Positions 21,108 to 34,100 of a stretch of 64,000 bases of DNA are shown here, piece by piece (positions within the stretch are counted from its first letter, which is position 1; every line of letters starts with the position of its first letter). Source of the stretch: Lentinus brumalis. Lineage: Eukaryota > Basidiomycota > Agaricomycetes > Polyporales > Polyporaceae. Location: the NCBI GenBank assembly GCA_001792895.1, contig MARA01000006.1, positions 186,001 to 250,000 of the forward strand, given 5' to 3'. Under the pieces are notes generated by a model. The model saw only the letters and a list, made by a program, of their open reading frames with translations. It was not told the origin of the DNA and searched no databases. The position numbers were made by a program, and so were the translations under genes.

Positions 21108-24100
21108 GCAGGCGCGGTGCCCGGTTTGGACGCCGACGTGCGTGCGAAGGAAGGCGATCGCGGGATCTGGCCATGCCTGTTGCAGCAGAAGACATTGCGT
21201 TATCCAGCAACAGGACAGACAGACAATCCAGCCACAGGACAGACGGACAGGACAGGACGGAGAGGACGGGATACAGACGGTTACAGGAGGACGTTCGGGG
21301 ATTCCACACCTGTACTCTGCACGCATGTCGCAATATATCTCTTCTGCCCTCCGTATGTCTGAATCCGTTTCCATGTCTCCGCAGCCCGCATGTCAAGGTA
21401 CTGCCAAACAGCTTCAATTGCTCGACCCAGTAAGTACCGCTACAGCTCGGGGTGACTGCACGCTACGCTAACGGCGCGTTCTGTCCGCCCGCCGCCCAAA
21501 TGTGTGGTTAAAGACCTCTCCGCCCTTCCCCCGCCCGCGCTTCTCACGCCGTCTGCCCGTCCGCTCTCTCGTGTCGTCCGGATTGCCGACCCGCCCGTGT
21601 AATCACACAGCACCGCAGCCGCAAGCCGTCCCGCCCCGCTGTCCGAGTCTGCAGCGCCGCCAGGCTCCGCTGACATTCACTTCAAGACCTGCCGGGACGA
21701 CCGTCAGCGTGCAAAGCGGTACAAGAGCCTCGCATACTCACCGAGTCCGCCGCGCACCAGTCCTCCGGCCGATACAGCGGGCTGACGCTGCTTCCCGGAT
21801 GCAGCGCCGCCTGGACACTAGAATCGGTGCGTCGGCTTCGAACCGCCGCCGGAAGGCCGCTTCTTCGTCTGCTAACAGTTGAGTACTGCTCCAGCGACGC
21901 GTCGCGCGCGACTGCCTGCCAGAAGCACGAAGGTGAGCTCGAACTCGGTACACCAAGGAAGGAGATAACTCACCGTCTACTCACATAAGACAATGTCCGC
22001 TGGGCTCGTATACTGCCGTACAGCCCATCCGCTGCACGACGCACCGCCAGAAGCAGCGCTGAAGACCCTCTCAGGGCCGAGAAGAGCAGCAGGTCGGACT
22101 GCCCGGTGCTTGCCGACCGCGCGGATGCACGAAGCTCACTGTTCCGAGCTTCGTCAGTAACGGGAAAAGGTAAGGCGGCGCACTCACTCACTCACGGACT
22201 TGCGAGACATGCGAGTGCGGTGCAAAACCGCGTTCCGCCGCCCTGTCCGCCACTTCGCGTTATGAGCGCTTACCACGACAGGCCAGACCGTCCATCGTCG
22301 AAGCCCGCCTCGCGTCTTCTTTCCACATCCAGCACCATCCCCGCGAGCCCGCCTTCATCTTCGCCTTCGCCGCTCCTCAGGCCTTCGTCTTTGTACCTCG
22401 ACGCTACGATAGCGGTCGGCTGCCAGGTAGGTCAATACATGCCAGAGAGACGCAACAATAGTTGGTACATACTTTGCCGTCTTCTTCTGCGCCTTCCAGC
22501 TATATGCGTGGTCCGGCTGGACCTCGACGCGCTGCGAGACAAAGCTGAGGTGAGTCGACATCGTCGAGATACGGTGGGCAGAAAATAAGCAGGTACGCTG
22601 GGACTGCGTCTGAAGAGCAAGGTCAGTAACTCGAACTCGAAGACACTTCGCTGTCGAGATCGCGCGACGCGTGACGTCATGCGTCCGAAACAGGCAAGTT
22701 GCGGGCGCGCGGGTCGACGCCGGACACGTACCTTGGGCGGTTTCTCCTCGTTCTCCGTTCTGGCTTGCTCGTCTTCTGCCACACGCTGGGCTTGCCACGA
22801 CTTGCGCCGCTGGGAACTGCTGTGGCGCGCTGGATGCTCGAGAATGTACCTGCGTGGACCTCTGTACCCCAGGCCAGACACGGTAAGTGCGGCGGCGGCG
22901 AGGAAGGCTGTTTCTCGTTCTGCTGAAATGATACGAGTAAGAAAGGATTCACTAGCGCAAGGCCCGCGTACGTACGTTTGAGGACGACTCGCTCTGCGGA
23001 CTCTCGAGCAGTTGCATCTCACCCAGCCATTGCTCCCCGTGGCACAGCGCCGCACAGCTCGAGGGAATATGCCAGGTGAACGACCGCTGCGTTGAGTGCG
23101 TGCCGGCTCGTACGGTGAGGCCTGAAACCTGTCGGCACACAGCGACATGTCTGGCTTATCTAGCGGTCAGCATACGTGCTGAGCCCACAGGTGAGTGTAC
23201 TTACCGCTCTGCGCAGGCCGGAGCTGTTCAAAGTCGATGAGCACCGCGTTTGCATGGCCTGGCCGGGCGTACCTGACGACGTGTACAGACGTCAAGCATG
23301 CACCGACACGACGTGTGAGCAGGCACCGACTGTAATATTGAGTGTGAGCTGACATGTTGTACACCAGACAAGCGAAATGACATACGCAATCGCTAAGCCA
23401 CGGCCACCAACGCGTTGCGGCGCTGGCAGGGGCTGGGTCACTGGGACCGCCGGAAGGTTTGTCGAGCTCTCGGTGTCGCTTCTGACCGCTGCATTGCCGC
23501 TAGGAGGGACAATCAGCACCTTGGAGCTGACAAGTACGTGCAGAGACGCGCACGTCGTCCTATGCTCACCTTTGACAGGACAGACGCGGCATGAACCTGA
23601 ACACACGTCGGCATCAGCGAGCCAGACGTGGAGCATGCGCCGTGGAGCAGAGCTTCACGTCTCGGATGCTAAAATGACCAGGTAAGTCGACGAGACAGGA
23701 GAGGGTAGGCGCAACTGGGTGCTTACCACAGACAGACGACTCTGGCAAGTTCACGACCAAGGAACTGTCGAGCGAGAGGGCAGCGACTGGAGAAGACTAG
23801 TCGAGGGATGTCGACTCCCTGCGCAGCGTGCGGCTATAGTTGCTCGATGGTGAGGCCGTGTGGAGGGCGGAGGGTGGTTGGGTATCGTGGCGGGCGGGGA
23901 CATGGTGGATAGGGAACAAGGAGGTCGTTCGACTTGGAATCCCACCGTTGCATCGGTGGGCGGATTTTGCCGGGAGACGTCCGAGTTGGGAGATCAGTAG
24001 TAGAGATGTGCAGTAGTAAGTAGACGGAGATATTGATGCATGCTTTGTTACGAAAGATTACTGGAGTGAGAACTTGAACTTGGATTGAGATACTCTTGTA

Positions 24101-27100
24101 CGTGTACGAATATCCTGCGGGAGTGATCGGTCAAATATTCACAGCGTCAGGCAGAGAGGTTATGCGATACGCGGGATGGTTCTGAGCATGCACGACGTGA
24201 CGGAGCGCTGTAAGAACCTGGTTAGCCTGGGACGGTCTATGACAGATGCCCGTGCTGCTCACGATCACTCAACCACACAACTAACAAAATACACCTCCTG
24301 CTGAATGTCGCATTCCGTGAGTTTGGAGAATGACAGTATGCAAAAGTATGTAGACCTTCCAGTGCTCAGACTGGAGACAGACAGCATCCAAGGGACAGAA
24401 ATGGCAAGCCGTCATGTTGCTATGAACACAGCCGCCTTGCCGAAAAACGACAACACATACGTACTTACACTGACTTCGAGAAGCTACTGATCGGCATGCC
24501 GCATATGCTGCTTCGACGATTCCATTCCGAAGATATTTCAAGCACACCTTGCACACCCTCTGGCATGAGTACTCATGATAATTACAACCCTTGCACTGTA
24601 TGCTGCATATGAAGGGCATCCAGGCATAGTCAGACATACCTCTGCAGGGAGAGCATCTTGGAGGATTTCTTGGGGATGATGCCACTGGCTTGGGAAAGGG
24701 CGGAAGGTCGATCAGCGGGCGAAGCTGCCATCACGGCCGTCAGAGCAACTGTTCGCATTAGGACAGCTTCGCAGTCTGGGTCTGTGGGAATTTAATAATG
24801 AGAGGCCGCGGGGACTCGGGCAATGAGGTCATGATGGAATCAGGGTGTGAATATTCAGACCCTGATGACAGCATGAACGTGTGCCTCGGCCGAGGCATGA
24901 GGAGTTTTGCCCCTCTCCCTCCGAAGAGGATGTTGGGCAGTGAGACATAAAGCCGCTTAGCGAGCAGACTACCACCTCATATGTCAGAATGGTTGCTATG
25001 CATGGGAAAGTGAGGCGACTGAGATTTTGGAGTAGACTTGAAGTCGTGGTCCAAAGAAGTTGAAAGGCTGCAAGTGTGAGTAGTACTACTTAGTCCATGT
25101 GAAGTTCATCTGCATTTACCTGTAGACATATATGCTTGGAGTAACTTCTGCAAAAAGCCACTATCACACTGAGCAGGCGAGCAAAGGACGGACGAACAAG
25201 GGAAAGAGGCCGATCGGGGACCCGGCGAGAGGTGTTGAGCAAAAAAGGCAATCTAAGCGCTCTTCGACATCGCAGCCTCCTGCAATAGCGCGCGTTCGCT
25301 TTCGCTCGCTCTGCTGTTGGAACAGGTGTATACAGAAGCTCCAAAGGCTTACGTAAGAGATATATTGCTACTGAAGTGACGTGTATGCTGAAGAGACATC
25401 CAGGATTTGCAGGAACATCGCAAGCAACTCTCTACTCAAATGCTGCAAGCTCGAGAGCTTTGCGCATTGATCGAGGTATTGTGGCTTGCGTACTTTCCTG
25501 GTGGCGTCATCGACTACGTATGGCAAGGTCTACCTACCTCTAGGTACTGCAATACCCCAAACCTCCCGGGAATCGGACGAAACCCCGCGGAAATGCTCCG
25601 TTTCGAGGACCCTGTCCTCCTCCCTTCGACCGCCGACTGTCCGACCAATATTTGAGCCGGAATACAACCATCAGGTTCTCAGCGTCTAGCTCACGTAAAG
25701 AAGGCCGCTTTTATGAGCCGAGACAGCTTCGATGGTCTGTAACTGCGCTAGTCGTTCTGTTCCGTCTGCATAGCCTGGAGCTCTGCCCGCCCTCGCCGTG
25801 TCGCCCTCTGGTTGGACGAGGACCTCGTACGCTGTCCATCGTGCGAAAGCATTCAACAAGCTAAGGTTTTACAGCTCGTGACTCTGGGCAGGAGAACATC
25901 TATAAGTACCCCGTCATCTCGACGACCTCCCGAGCACCCGCCCCCCTGCCGATCCCGCATCCGTCCGATCGCTCCCTCATATTCTCCTCCGCGTCTGTGT
26001 TACTAGCTCTCATGATGCACTCTACTATACATACTTCAGCAACGTTTTACTCGTCTGTATTGTTTGCTACTCCGAACGGCTTTCTTATGTTACCCATGTC
26101 TTGTAGTATGCATTCTTTCACCCCCCCTATCATTTCTTCGTCCCTTGACTTGTGTTACCTCCTCCCTCCGCCTTCCTGACTATCATTGTCTTGCATCGTG
26201 ACCTACTTCTCATGATACTTGCTTCGGCTCTCACGTCCTCGCTGCAGCTCTGGATACTCGCCGCGAAGCTATCCATTTGCATACCAGACAAGCTGCCGGT
26301 AAGCTCATCCTGATACTTATACATGCATCAATGCTGACCGTCTCTTCATTGGCAGCTCCTGGTGCGATGCCTTCGCCTCAAGGCGTGTTCAGCTGAGGTA
26401 CGTTCTTCGAGATACTCATGTCAGCACAGTGTTTGCTTATACTGACTGACCGGTGCGGCCTCATCTCGACAGACTCTCTGATCTCAATTCGCTACTCGAG
26501 CAAGGCTGAGGTATGCTCTCACCATCGCTCCCTCTTTGCTGACTACTCCCAGTGGCTCACAACTCCGTCTGCGCGCTGCAGGTGTCCAAGACACAGTCCC
26601 GGTCCCGGGTCGACCGCTCCCCAGTTTCGGCAGATGTCATGGCGAAGGTGAGCTCAATAGTGTTCTCCGCACAGTCATGTGCATGGCACTGACCTACCGA
26701 CGTCAGTTAGAAGTCCAGCATCGTTCATGAGCGACTAGCACAGTGGCACAGCTACTGTCCGGCCGGCCTCGCCGACGTCTCCTTCCTCTGCGACTACGAC
26801 ACACTGCTTCAAGTCCCGCGAAGCGTCGCCGCTTTGCAGCTCAAGGTACGTTGTATGCTCCTGTTCGTAGTCACTGTTTGCCTTGTCACGCTGACGCTCT
26901 CTCTACCTCAGACTGACGACTATGCCGCGCAGCTCACCACTTGCAGGTCTGCTTCAAACCAGCGTGTCGTGGCGGCCGACATGCCCACTGTCACGGTGAG
27001 TAGCGTTCGACTCAGCAAGTCCGGCAGAAACTCACAAACTACGGAATAGCATCGGGACACGCACTCTTCGGCAACTTGGGCCGTTCAGCATGCTCCGGGA

Positions 27101-30100
27101 GGATGAGTACGCCACGGTCTCGGTTGAAACACAATGGTCAGTTCGCACTCTCTCTCGCTTGGACTTCGCGCACACTGGCTCACGATCTTGCAGATACTCC
27201 TCACGGTGCGTAGTTAGAACACATCATATACACTAATAGCGTTCACCCGGAAGTGCAGAGCCGACTTGCAACTTGCACCGAAGACTCGAGGCCGTGAAGA
27301 CCGGTATGCCGATGGTCTCAGCACAACCGGCAGGCCATCCTGACGATTTCGAAGGTGAGACAAGTATTGTCGCTCGCACTCATCGCAGGCTGATGTCGAT
27401 GTATAGTAAGTGGAGTACCGCACTAGGACGACTCGGACGCGACGCCCGGGTAAGTCTACGCCGTGCAGGTACTGAGCCTTTCATGCTTACTGACTGCAAG
27501 TACTATGTTCACAGCGCGCCATGTCGGGAGGGCCGCCGGCCCTCCCGCTGCTTCCAGCACGCGGTCTCACACCACCAGCACTCTCAGCACTCCGCCGTCA
27601 AACCGAGGCGACGAGATCCGCCCGCTCACACACAAGACGGCCGGAGTAAGCGATATATTGGTACTAACTAGCTACACCGTCCTAGATACGACGCGGCTCG
27701 GATGCGGCCGATGGTCTGGCCGGCACGCGCACCCAGCGAGTGTCGTCCGCCGCCCGCCGTTGCACGAGAGCGTCGCGCCCTCTTCGTGGGCTTTTCATCT
27801 TTGCAGGATGCATGGCACAGCGTGTCTGAGCGTCCAGGAGGCACGGAGCACACCGCAGATACCATGTCGCTACCCGCGGTGTGCTCCGAGTCACTTCAGT
27901 CAGCCCGCCTTTCGTTCTCCTTGTCCGCTTCTTGATTCGTCCGTGTAGTGGGTCTTGCGTGCTGCCGGGGCCGGTGTCTCCGTCTGGCCCGGGCTTGGAC
28001 CGCGCGGACGGCGGTCCGAGTCTCGAGACGGCGGATAGAACGCACTTCCTGAATTCCATGACGTCGGGCGCATCCCAGACGGTCGTCGTCGTCGTTCTGA
28101 GCCTTCTACAGTGCGCTGCGCCTGTGGAGACGGCGTCAGCGTGAGGTACAGTCGATCTGACGGATCTGACGTACCTGGAGCTCGAAGGACTCGTATAGCG
28201 GATTGCGAGCGCGTCCGGCACGCGCAGAGCCGCCTTCCCAGGCGTGTCTTGACCACAAACACAGTACGGCTGGGCGGGGCGGGGCGGGAGAACGCTGCGT
28301 CGTCGAGATCGGGGAGGCGTCCTCCCCCGCGTGCCGCACACGCGAGCCTCCCATTCTTCCTTCTCGTGATTTCTCCGGCTGCAGGATGGCATAATCCAGT
28401 GTGTCTTGAGGTGTCGCACGCGTGTCGAGGCGTCGTCCCGGCCCAGAAGTGCCGGTATCGCGACTTGACGTTTTGGCGGGCTTGCGGCCGTGGCAGCGCC
28501 AGAATTCGATTTTGCCAACCCGCCCTCCGGCGCCGCAAGGCGATCGTACGGGGCGTTTGAGGCCCACATAAGACTTGCGAAGCGGTTTGGAGGCTTCCGG
28601 GGACGCGTGCCGGCCGGGAGAGCCGCGACATGTCCGGAGTGCCGCGAAGTCGAGACGAAGGGCGACTTGCGCGACCTCCTCGAATCTGCGTGGAAAAGCG
28701 TGCATGCGATGCGTGCATGCTTCTCATACCTGCAGAAGGAGAGTTCGTCAGAATCCGGCTCAAAGTGGGCGAGATACGGCCGGAGCACTGGCGCGGCTGG
28801 CCAGACTCGCCTGGCAGCGACGACGCGATTTTCAAAGTCGTCCCGGCGGCGCGAGACGTAGCCGCGGACATTCTTGAGGAGCCGTACGCTGCATACGAGG
28901 CGTTCGCCGGCCCTCCGGGGGCGGCAGACGTGCGGGAGAGCCGGCGAGAGCGACCGGGCGGCGAGATTGCAATGAAATCGCACTTTGAGGCGATTTCTAA
29001 ACCCGCCCGGATCGAAGGCACAGCTGCATGGGTGAACGCGGAGTGTTCCGCCTTGGCTTTTGCACCTGTTCACGGCGACAGGATCGGATATGGGCGGGCT
29101 ACAGAGGCGTCGGTGTGCTGGTGCGCCTGGGCAGCCGCGACAGCCGCGGCTTGCACGGCCTCCGGACGAGCCTCGAAGCTTGCTGCTTCGACGCGTGAGT
29201 GCGCCCGTTGCTCGAGGATGAAAGTTTCATTGTATTCTGGCCGGGGCGGGAGAGATATGGCCGGAATTCTGACGCGCGTGCCAGCCAGCCAGCAGCTGGC
29301 TGTCACGACGAGATTTTGGAGGTCGACTTGGAACTCGACCGTACGCGGTCCTGAGAGACTGCTTAATGCGTCTGAAACGTCGCCGGCCGTCCGGACGCCG
29401 GGGCGTGCAGGAGAGTCGCAGAATACGATCGGTTGGCGAAATGCAAAGAAATCGCGCTTGAAGGCGATTTCTGGACCCGCCCAGATCGATGCGCCGTGTT
29501 GATGCCTCGATGAGGGTGTTCAGCGTTGACTGTAGCACCTATTCGACGGCCTTAGGCGGGAATTGGGCGGGCTATGGAGGTTCCAGTACCCGGGGTGTGC
29601 CGGGCAGACGAGGACGTTGCGGACGTCGCCGCCGCGTTCCCCGGCGCGTCAGACATGCAGGGGTCGTTCGGAGTTGCTACTACAGCCCTGGCCAGTTGCG
29701 TCGGCGGCTGTGAGCGAGGCTCGGCCGGGGACGTCGAGGTCGAGTCGGGTGCGCGGCGCGCATGAAATCGCGAACTGACGCGATAGTCGACTTCTTCCGG
29801 CGGCCGCAAAACAGGTCCCGGTCGTCGCGGGGAGGTGCACGTTGGCCAGCGCGTGTGTTTGGAGGCATGTGCGACGCGGGCAAGTGAGATATCTGCGAAA
29901 AGGGGCGCACGTCGACAGAGATTCGAGGATAACTCCACGTACCCTTGGCCGTTTCGCACGAACAGACATGCTCTGGCTGGCAGAGCACGCCGCTACGTGA
30001 TGTGCCATGTTGCGCACGCGTGCGGCTGTATGCGCGGACGGTGGGAGCGATTTGTGGCGCTATTGGAGAGAATGTGTCGGGGACGGCGCGCGCGGACTTG

Positions 30101-30825
30101 CGACGCGTTCCGGCGCGTGTTCGATGTTCGAGGTTGCCAACGGGAGCTCGGGACGCGTACTCGCACCGTGTGCTCGCAGTACGCGACGAGGGTGGGCTGA
30201 TTGGTGTGCGCGTGAGTGGACGCGACGTGCGCGTCGTGGGTATGATGAGAGAGGAGATGAACTGCGCCGGTGCGTGTCAGCATCGCGCAGGGGACGTTTG
30301 GCGGGAGCAATACGCACCTGTCGTGCTGTGTTGTGTGGTCGGATGGATATGGGTGGTGTTGCGACGCGGTGCCCGTCATGAGTGTATCGCGAGACGCTTA
30401 CGAAGCTGTCCATGCGCGCCATACGCGCTCATGGCCGTCAGACGCGACGGCCGAGGGAACGCGAGCCACGTCGATAGCAAGGGCGGAAAAGACTTTATTG
30501 TAGTGCTTACTACATGCAGCAATAGAATCGTACTACACTCCTATGCGACAGCGCGAGCGTGCGGGCATGTAGCAGAGGACGGGGGCGGCGGGCGGCGGGC
30601 GGAGTGGCAAGGCGGAGGGAAGAGACAGAGAGGAGAGACAGCGCAGAGAGTGGCAAGGCGGGGAGCGCAAGGCGGCAAGAGAGACGAGGCAGAGAGGACG
30701 AAGGAGGGACGGCGGCGGCTGAGCGTGACGGGCACAGAGCGAGAGGCGTCGAGAGTGCACCGAGGCGGTCGCAGCGAGCAGGCGGTTCACTTGGGTGCTG
30801 CGAGACGCGCGGTGGGAGAGGTCGG
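21108..30825. other. Spacer E, copy 2
   Basis: Colinear with 8349-19365 and carrying the same intron-like GT..AG pattern and GC-rich 3' part. Examples of copy differences: about 95 bp present after 9871 is missing near 22595, and the transposon of copy 1 is absent at 23940. A 2-nt deletion near 28325 relative to 16855 breaks the long minus-strand open frame, which argues against a conserved protein there. The last 230 bp (30590-30825) lie immediately upstream of the intact cyclase leader. Confidence 0.6.
28974..29471 (+). repeat. Hairpin-bearing tandem repeats, spacer copy 2
   Basis: GAAATCGC/GCGATTTC hairpins at 28974-28997 and 29448-29471, spaced 474 bp, correspond to those at 17506 and 17993 in copy 1. 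Both arms are conserved in every copy although the surrounding sequence has indels. Confidence 0.65.
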
Positions 30826-31180
30826 CGTTGCAGTGCGGCGGCCTGTGCTGGTTACAAGGCCGTCGCCTGGGAGTTGGACGATGGCTGGTGTCAAGCACAG
30901 AAGAAGGCTTGTGGGACATCGCACAACACTCCGTCTCTTACATAAGAACGCAATGGATCCATATTAGGCAGAAAACCGCCACCGATCAGACTGAAGGCGC
31001 GAAGCTCGAGCGCGAGGCCGCCTCTCCAGTCTTCTGTCCGTCCTCCGTGCTTCCACTTGTTCTGTCTGCGCCGCGCCCCCAAGCTCGAGCAACGACAAGA
31101 CGTCGGCGCCGACCGACCTATCCTCCACGGTCTCCCCGACTTTGACCTCGTCGTCTCACCTCGTTTACGGACCGCACAGC
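30826..31180 (+). promoter_or_regulatory. Leader and upstream region of the intact adenylate cyclase gene
   Basis: Shared by all three copies (5999-6357, 19366-19710 and here). No in-frame ATG without a following stop precedes 31181, so this is probably 5' UTR plus proximal promoter. Everything further upstream belongs to spacer E, so the intact gene no longer has the unique flank found before copy A. Confidence 0.6.
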
Positions 31181-34100
31181 ATGCAAGCAGAGGCAGCAGC
31201 GTACCAGAACTATCCCACCGCCATCCGTATCTCGAAGGATTTCTCGAACTCGATATCGCCGGAACTGATAGACCATGACTCTCTGTCGTCCCTTACTCTC
31301 GCGGAGGACTCGAATCTTGCGGAGATTGCACCATGGGCGACGCCGAACAATGGCTCAGAACCAGTGAGTTCTTCACCTCTGCCGTTCGCTTTGTCGAGAC
31401 GGCTTCAGTTGTCGAGAGGGCTTCCGAAGTCTCTGCAATGTCTCAGGAGGGCATCCTGACTGTCGGCATCTGCTCGGTGTGGTCCGCTTTCTCCGCCTGG
31501 GCATTGTCCCGCGGAGTCTGCCCACCTGGGCCTGTATGCTTTCGAGCATACAAGAGACCGAAGCATCTCCGAGGCGGTTGGCGTTGTGATGCGTATGGAA
31601 CCGTATGAGTTGTCTGACGCAACCGCGTGCGAGACGGGCGCTGCGATGACCCTTGAAAGACAGGCAATGTTGGTTGTGCTGAGGAGGTGGCCACTGAAGA
31701 CTTCACGAAGTGTAGTGCGTTGGGAGCCCGACCCCCCCTCCTCCATGCGTCTGTCGCCGATGGGAGGGGTGCTCGCCCTCATGCACCAGAGAATTCTCAG
31801 AAACTCTCAGGAAGAGTGAGGGTTGTTGTTGGACATCCCCCCAGCCGGACACGACTGTGAGGGCCTGCCATTCTGGTGCGTCAGGGCTGTCGAAGTCGCA
31901 AGTGATTACAATGGCAGGCTCTCCATTGGGCTCGCGGATATGGCGTTCCCGCTGAGGTAGAGTTCGCGGATTTGTGTGAGGTTGCGGAAGAAGCTGCTTG
32001 GGAGCTGCTGAATGTTGTTGAACGAGAGGTTTCACGCTCGCAGCTCCTTTATTAGGGCAAGAGGATGAAGCCTGTCCGCCGTCAGGTTGTTCTCGCCGAC
32101 GTACAGCTTCTCGAGGGACGACGCAAGAGCGGAGTTGCAGTTACGGCTTGGCTCAGATGCGTGAAGGCCTCTCCTCAGCCTGCTGCTCTCCTACAATCAA
32201 CATTGTCTGTCTGCCATGAGCCATCGCATGGCCTACCTCGCGCATCACGCCTGAGGCAGTCAAAGCCGTGATACCCTGCTCTCGCTGGGCTTAGCGACAG
32301 CCAGTTGCGACTGCGCCCCTGACATGACGACGAGGCTGGGGAGTGCAATAGCTCTTACTGCAGGCCGCTCGATAAGCCCCGAAGATCGAGGTGCTTTGAA
32401 CACTTGTATACGCATGCGAGAGGAGTCTCTTGTTTATCACTTAGGGAGGAAGTTCCTCCAAAGGCGCAGAATCGAATGAGAAGTCGCTTCGCTAGTGTCA
32501 CACGCGAACCGCACGGTCGGAACCAAGCCAGACGGTGCAGAGTTGCAACTCATTGCCAACGACGCCTTCTGTTGTTACTTGCAGTCTTGTTTCTTGAAGC
32601 TCGAGACTGACCTCTCTGCTTCACTAGCCCACGCCGCCCCCTAAGCTGTCCGCGCACCGGTTCGGCTTCCCGCACAAACCGTCGTTCTCGTCCTTCACCC
32701 TACCTCGACACGCCAGTACGTCGAGTATCAGCGTCTCCACCACGTCCACCGCTCGTCCCTCGGAATCGTACAGCGTACATTCAAACGAGTCTATCCGCTC
32801 CTCCGACTCCCGCAAGAAGCCGTCGCTGAATCCGCTGAACTTCATGAAGAAGCGGTCGCGGAGCCGTCTACGCTCAGAGCCCCTGCCCACTGAGACCCCG
32901 CCGCCGTTGCCCTCGCCTGCTGCTCCTGATCTCTCATTCCACCCTACGCCGACTACGCCACCGGGCTCGATATCCTCCCGCAAGGACCGGCCCCGCAGGG
33001 GTAAGAAGCTACCCTACGTGTCCCCCCCGCCTCTTCCGCCAAAGGAGTCCCTCTTTGCGTTGGACACGAATCTGAACGAGATGGACGGCATCGTCGATAT
33101 GTCCGTCTTGCCTGCGACCAGCGTCGATAGCAGCTCCCCGGGTAGCGGGTTCGAGTCCTCGTATCACTCGAGCTCGGACGTCTCCTCCATGCAATTCGGG
33201 TCCACGAGTACATCGCACCACAGCCTGTTCAGCAACCCGTTCCTGCCCTCGAGTCAGTCCAAGCGGCTTGCTCCTGGCCAGGTCATCTTCGATGGTCGTA
33301 AGATATCTCCCAAGGCCCGCCCGCCGGTCGCCGTCCAGCCCGTTCTGGACACCGACTCTCCATCGTGGACTGCGCCGGAGAGTTGGGCCGTGGAGAAGGA
33401 GGGCGAGGATGCGGCGGCCGCCTACTCTTCATCTGACGAGAGTGCAAGAGGCAAAGCCGGGCGAAAACGGAGAAAGCGGCCTCCAGGGGGCAAGCTGCTG
33501 TACAAGGTCCGGATCTATCGCGCGAACAACTCGTACCACGTCGTCTCGTGCGACTTGAACGTGACGGTTGCACAGTTGACGCCGCAGCTGAACAAGAAGC
33601 TGTTGCTTGATCCGGGCGTAGAGCCACATCGCCTGCATCTCAAGGAGCGGGGAAGAGGTACGAGGTTCGGAAAAGTGCAGGTTGGGTGTCAATTGATATG
33701 AAGCTATGCAGAACGAGTCCTCGCACCAACGGAGAAGCCCGCTGATATCGTCCGACGGCGATTGGAGCAGGCCGGATATGATGTGGCAGACGGGCTGGAC
33801 CTGCTAGGCGCCGACGACATCCAGTTCTTGCTGAAGTTCGTCTACAAAAGCAATGTGCTCGGACCTCCGGTGAGTCGTGCGCTACGAGTAGCCGAAAGGA
33901 CAGTAGTCTGACTGTTTGTTCAGGAGGAAGAGATGCAGTTCGACTCGTTCGACCTCATCGACTTGACCTCTCGCAGTCTCAAGGCCGTGCCAGTTGCGTT
34001 GTATGGGCATGCGGAAGCCATCGTCTCCCTGAATCTCTCCCGCAACCCTATGCTCGAGATCCCCCTAGACTTCATTCAGTCTTGCACGACTCTTCGCGAG

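Larger units (their letters stand above)
19711..21433 (+). pseudogene. Truncated 5' copy B of adenylate cyclase
   Basis: Exon 1 at 19711-19893 and the start of exon 2 at 20507-21107 match the intact gene without frameshift. Homology ends at the same base as in copy A (after AGCCTGT). One extra C shortly after the junction shifts the read-through frame relative to copy A, so the tail differs and stops at 21433; the predicted product would be about 369 residues. Intron 1 is 613 nt and has lost the inverted LRR piece. No RA, LRR or catalytic domain remains. Upstream sequence is spacer, not the unique flank seen at copy A. Confidence 0.8.
19366..30825 (+). repeat. Tandem repeat unit B (11.5 kb)
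   Basis: Second copy of the cyclase-5'-plus-spacer unit. Compared with unit A it lacks the 1246-bp transposon, lacks the inverted LRR fragment and neighbouring intron DNA, has a private 153-bp insertion at 20028-20180, and has many small indels in the last 1.3 kb. Its right end (to 30825) joins directly to the leader of the intact cyclase gene. Confidence 0.9.

Noticed and set aside
29945..30967. 340-codon plus-strand open frame across the spacer end and cyclase leader
   Set aside because: Runs through the purine-rich tract and the untranslated leader; its counterpart in unit A is broken. Chance open frame in GC-rich DNA.
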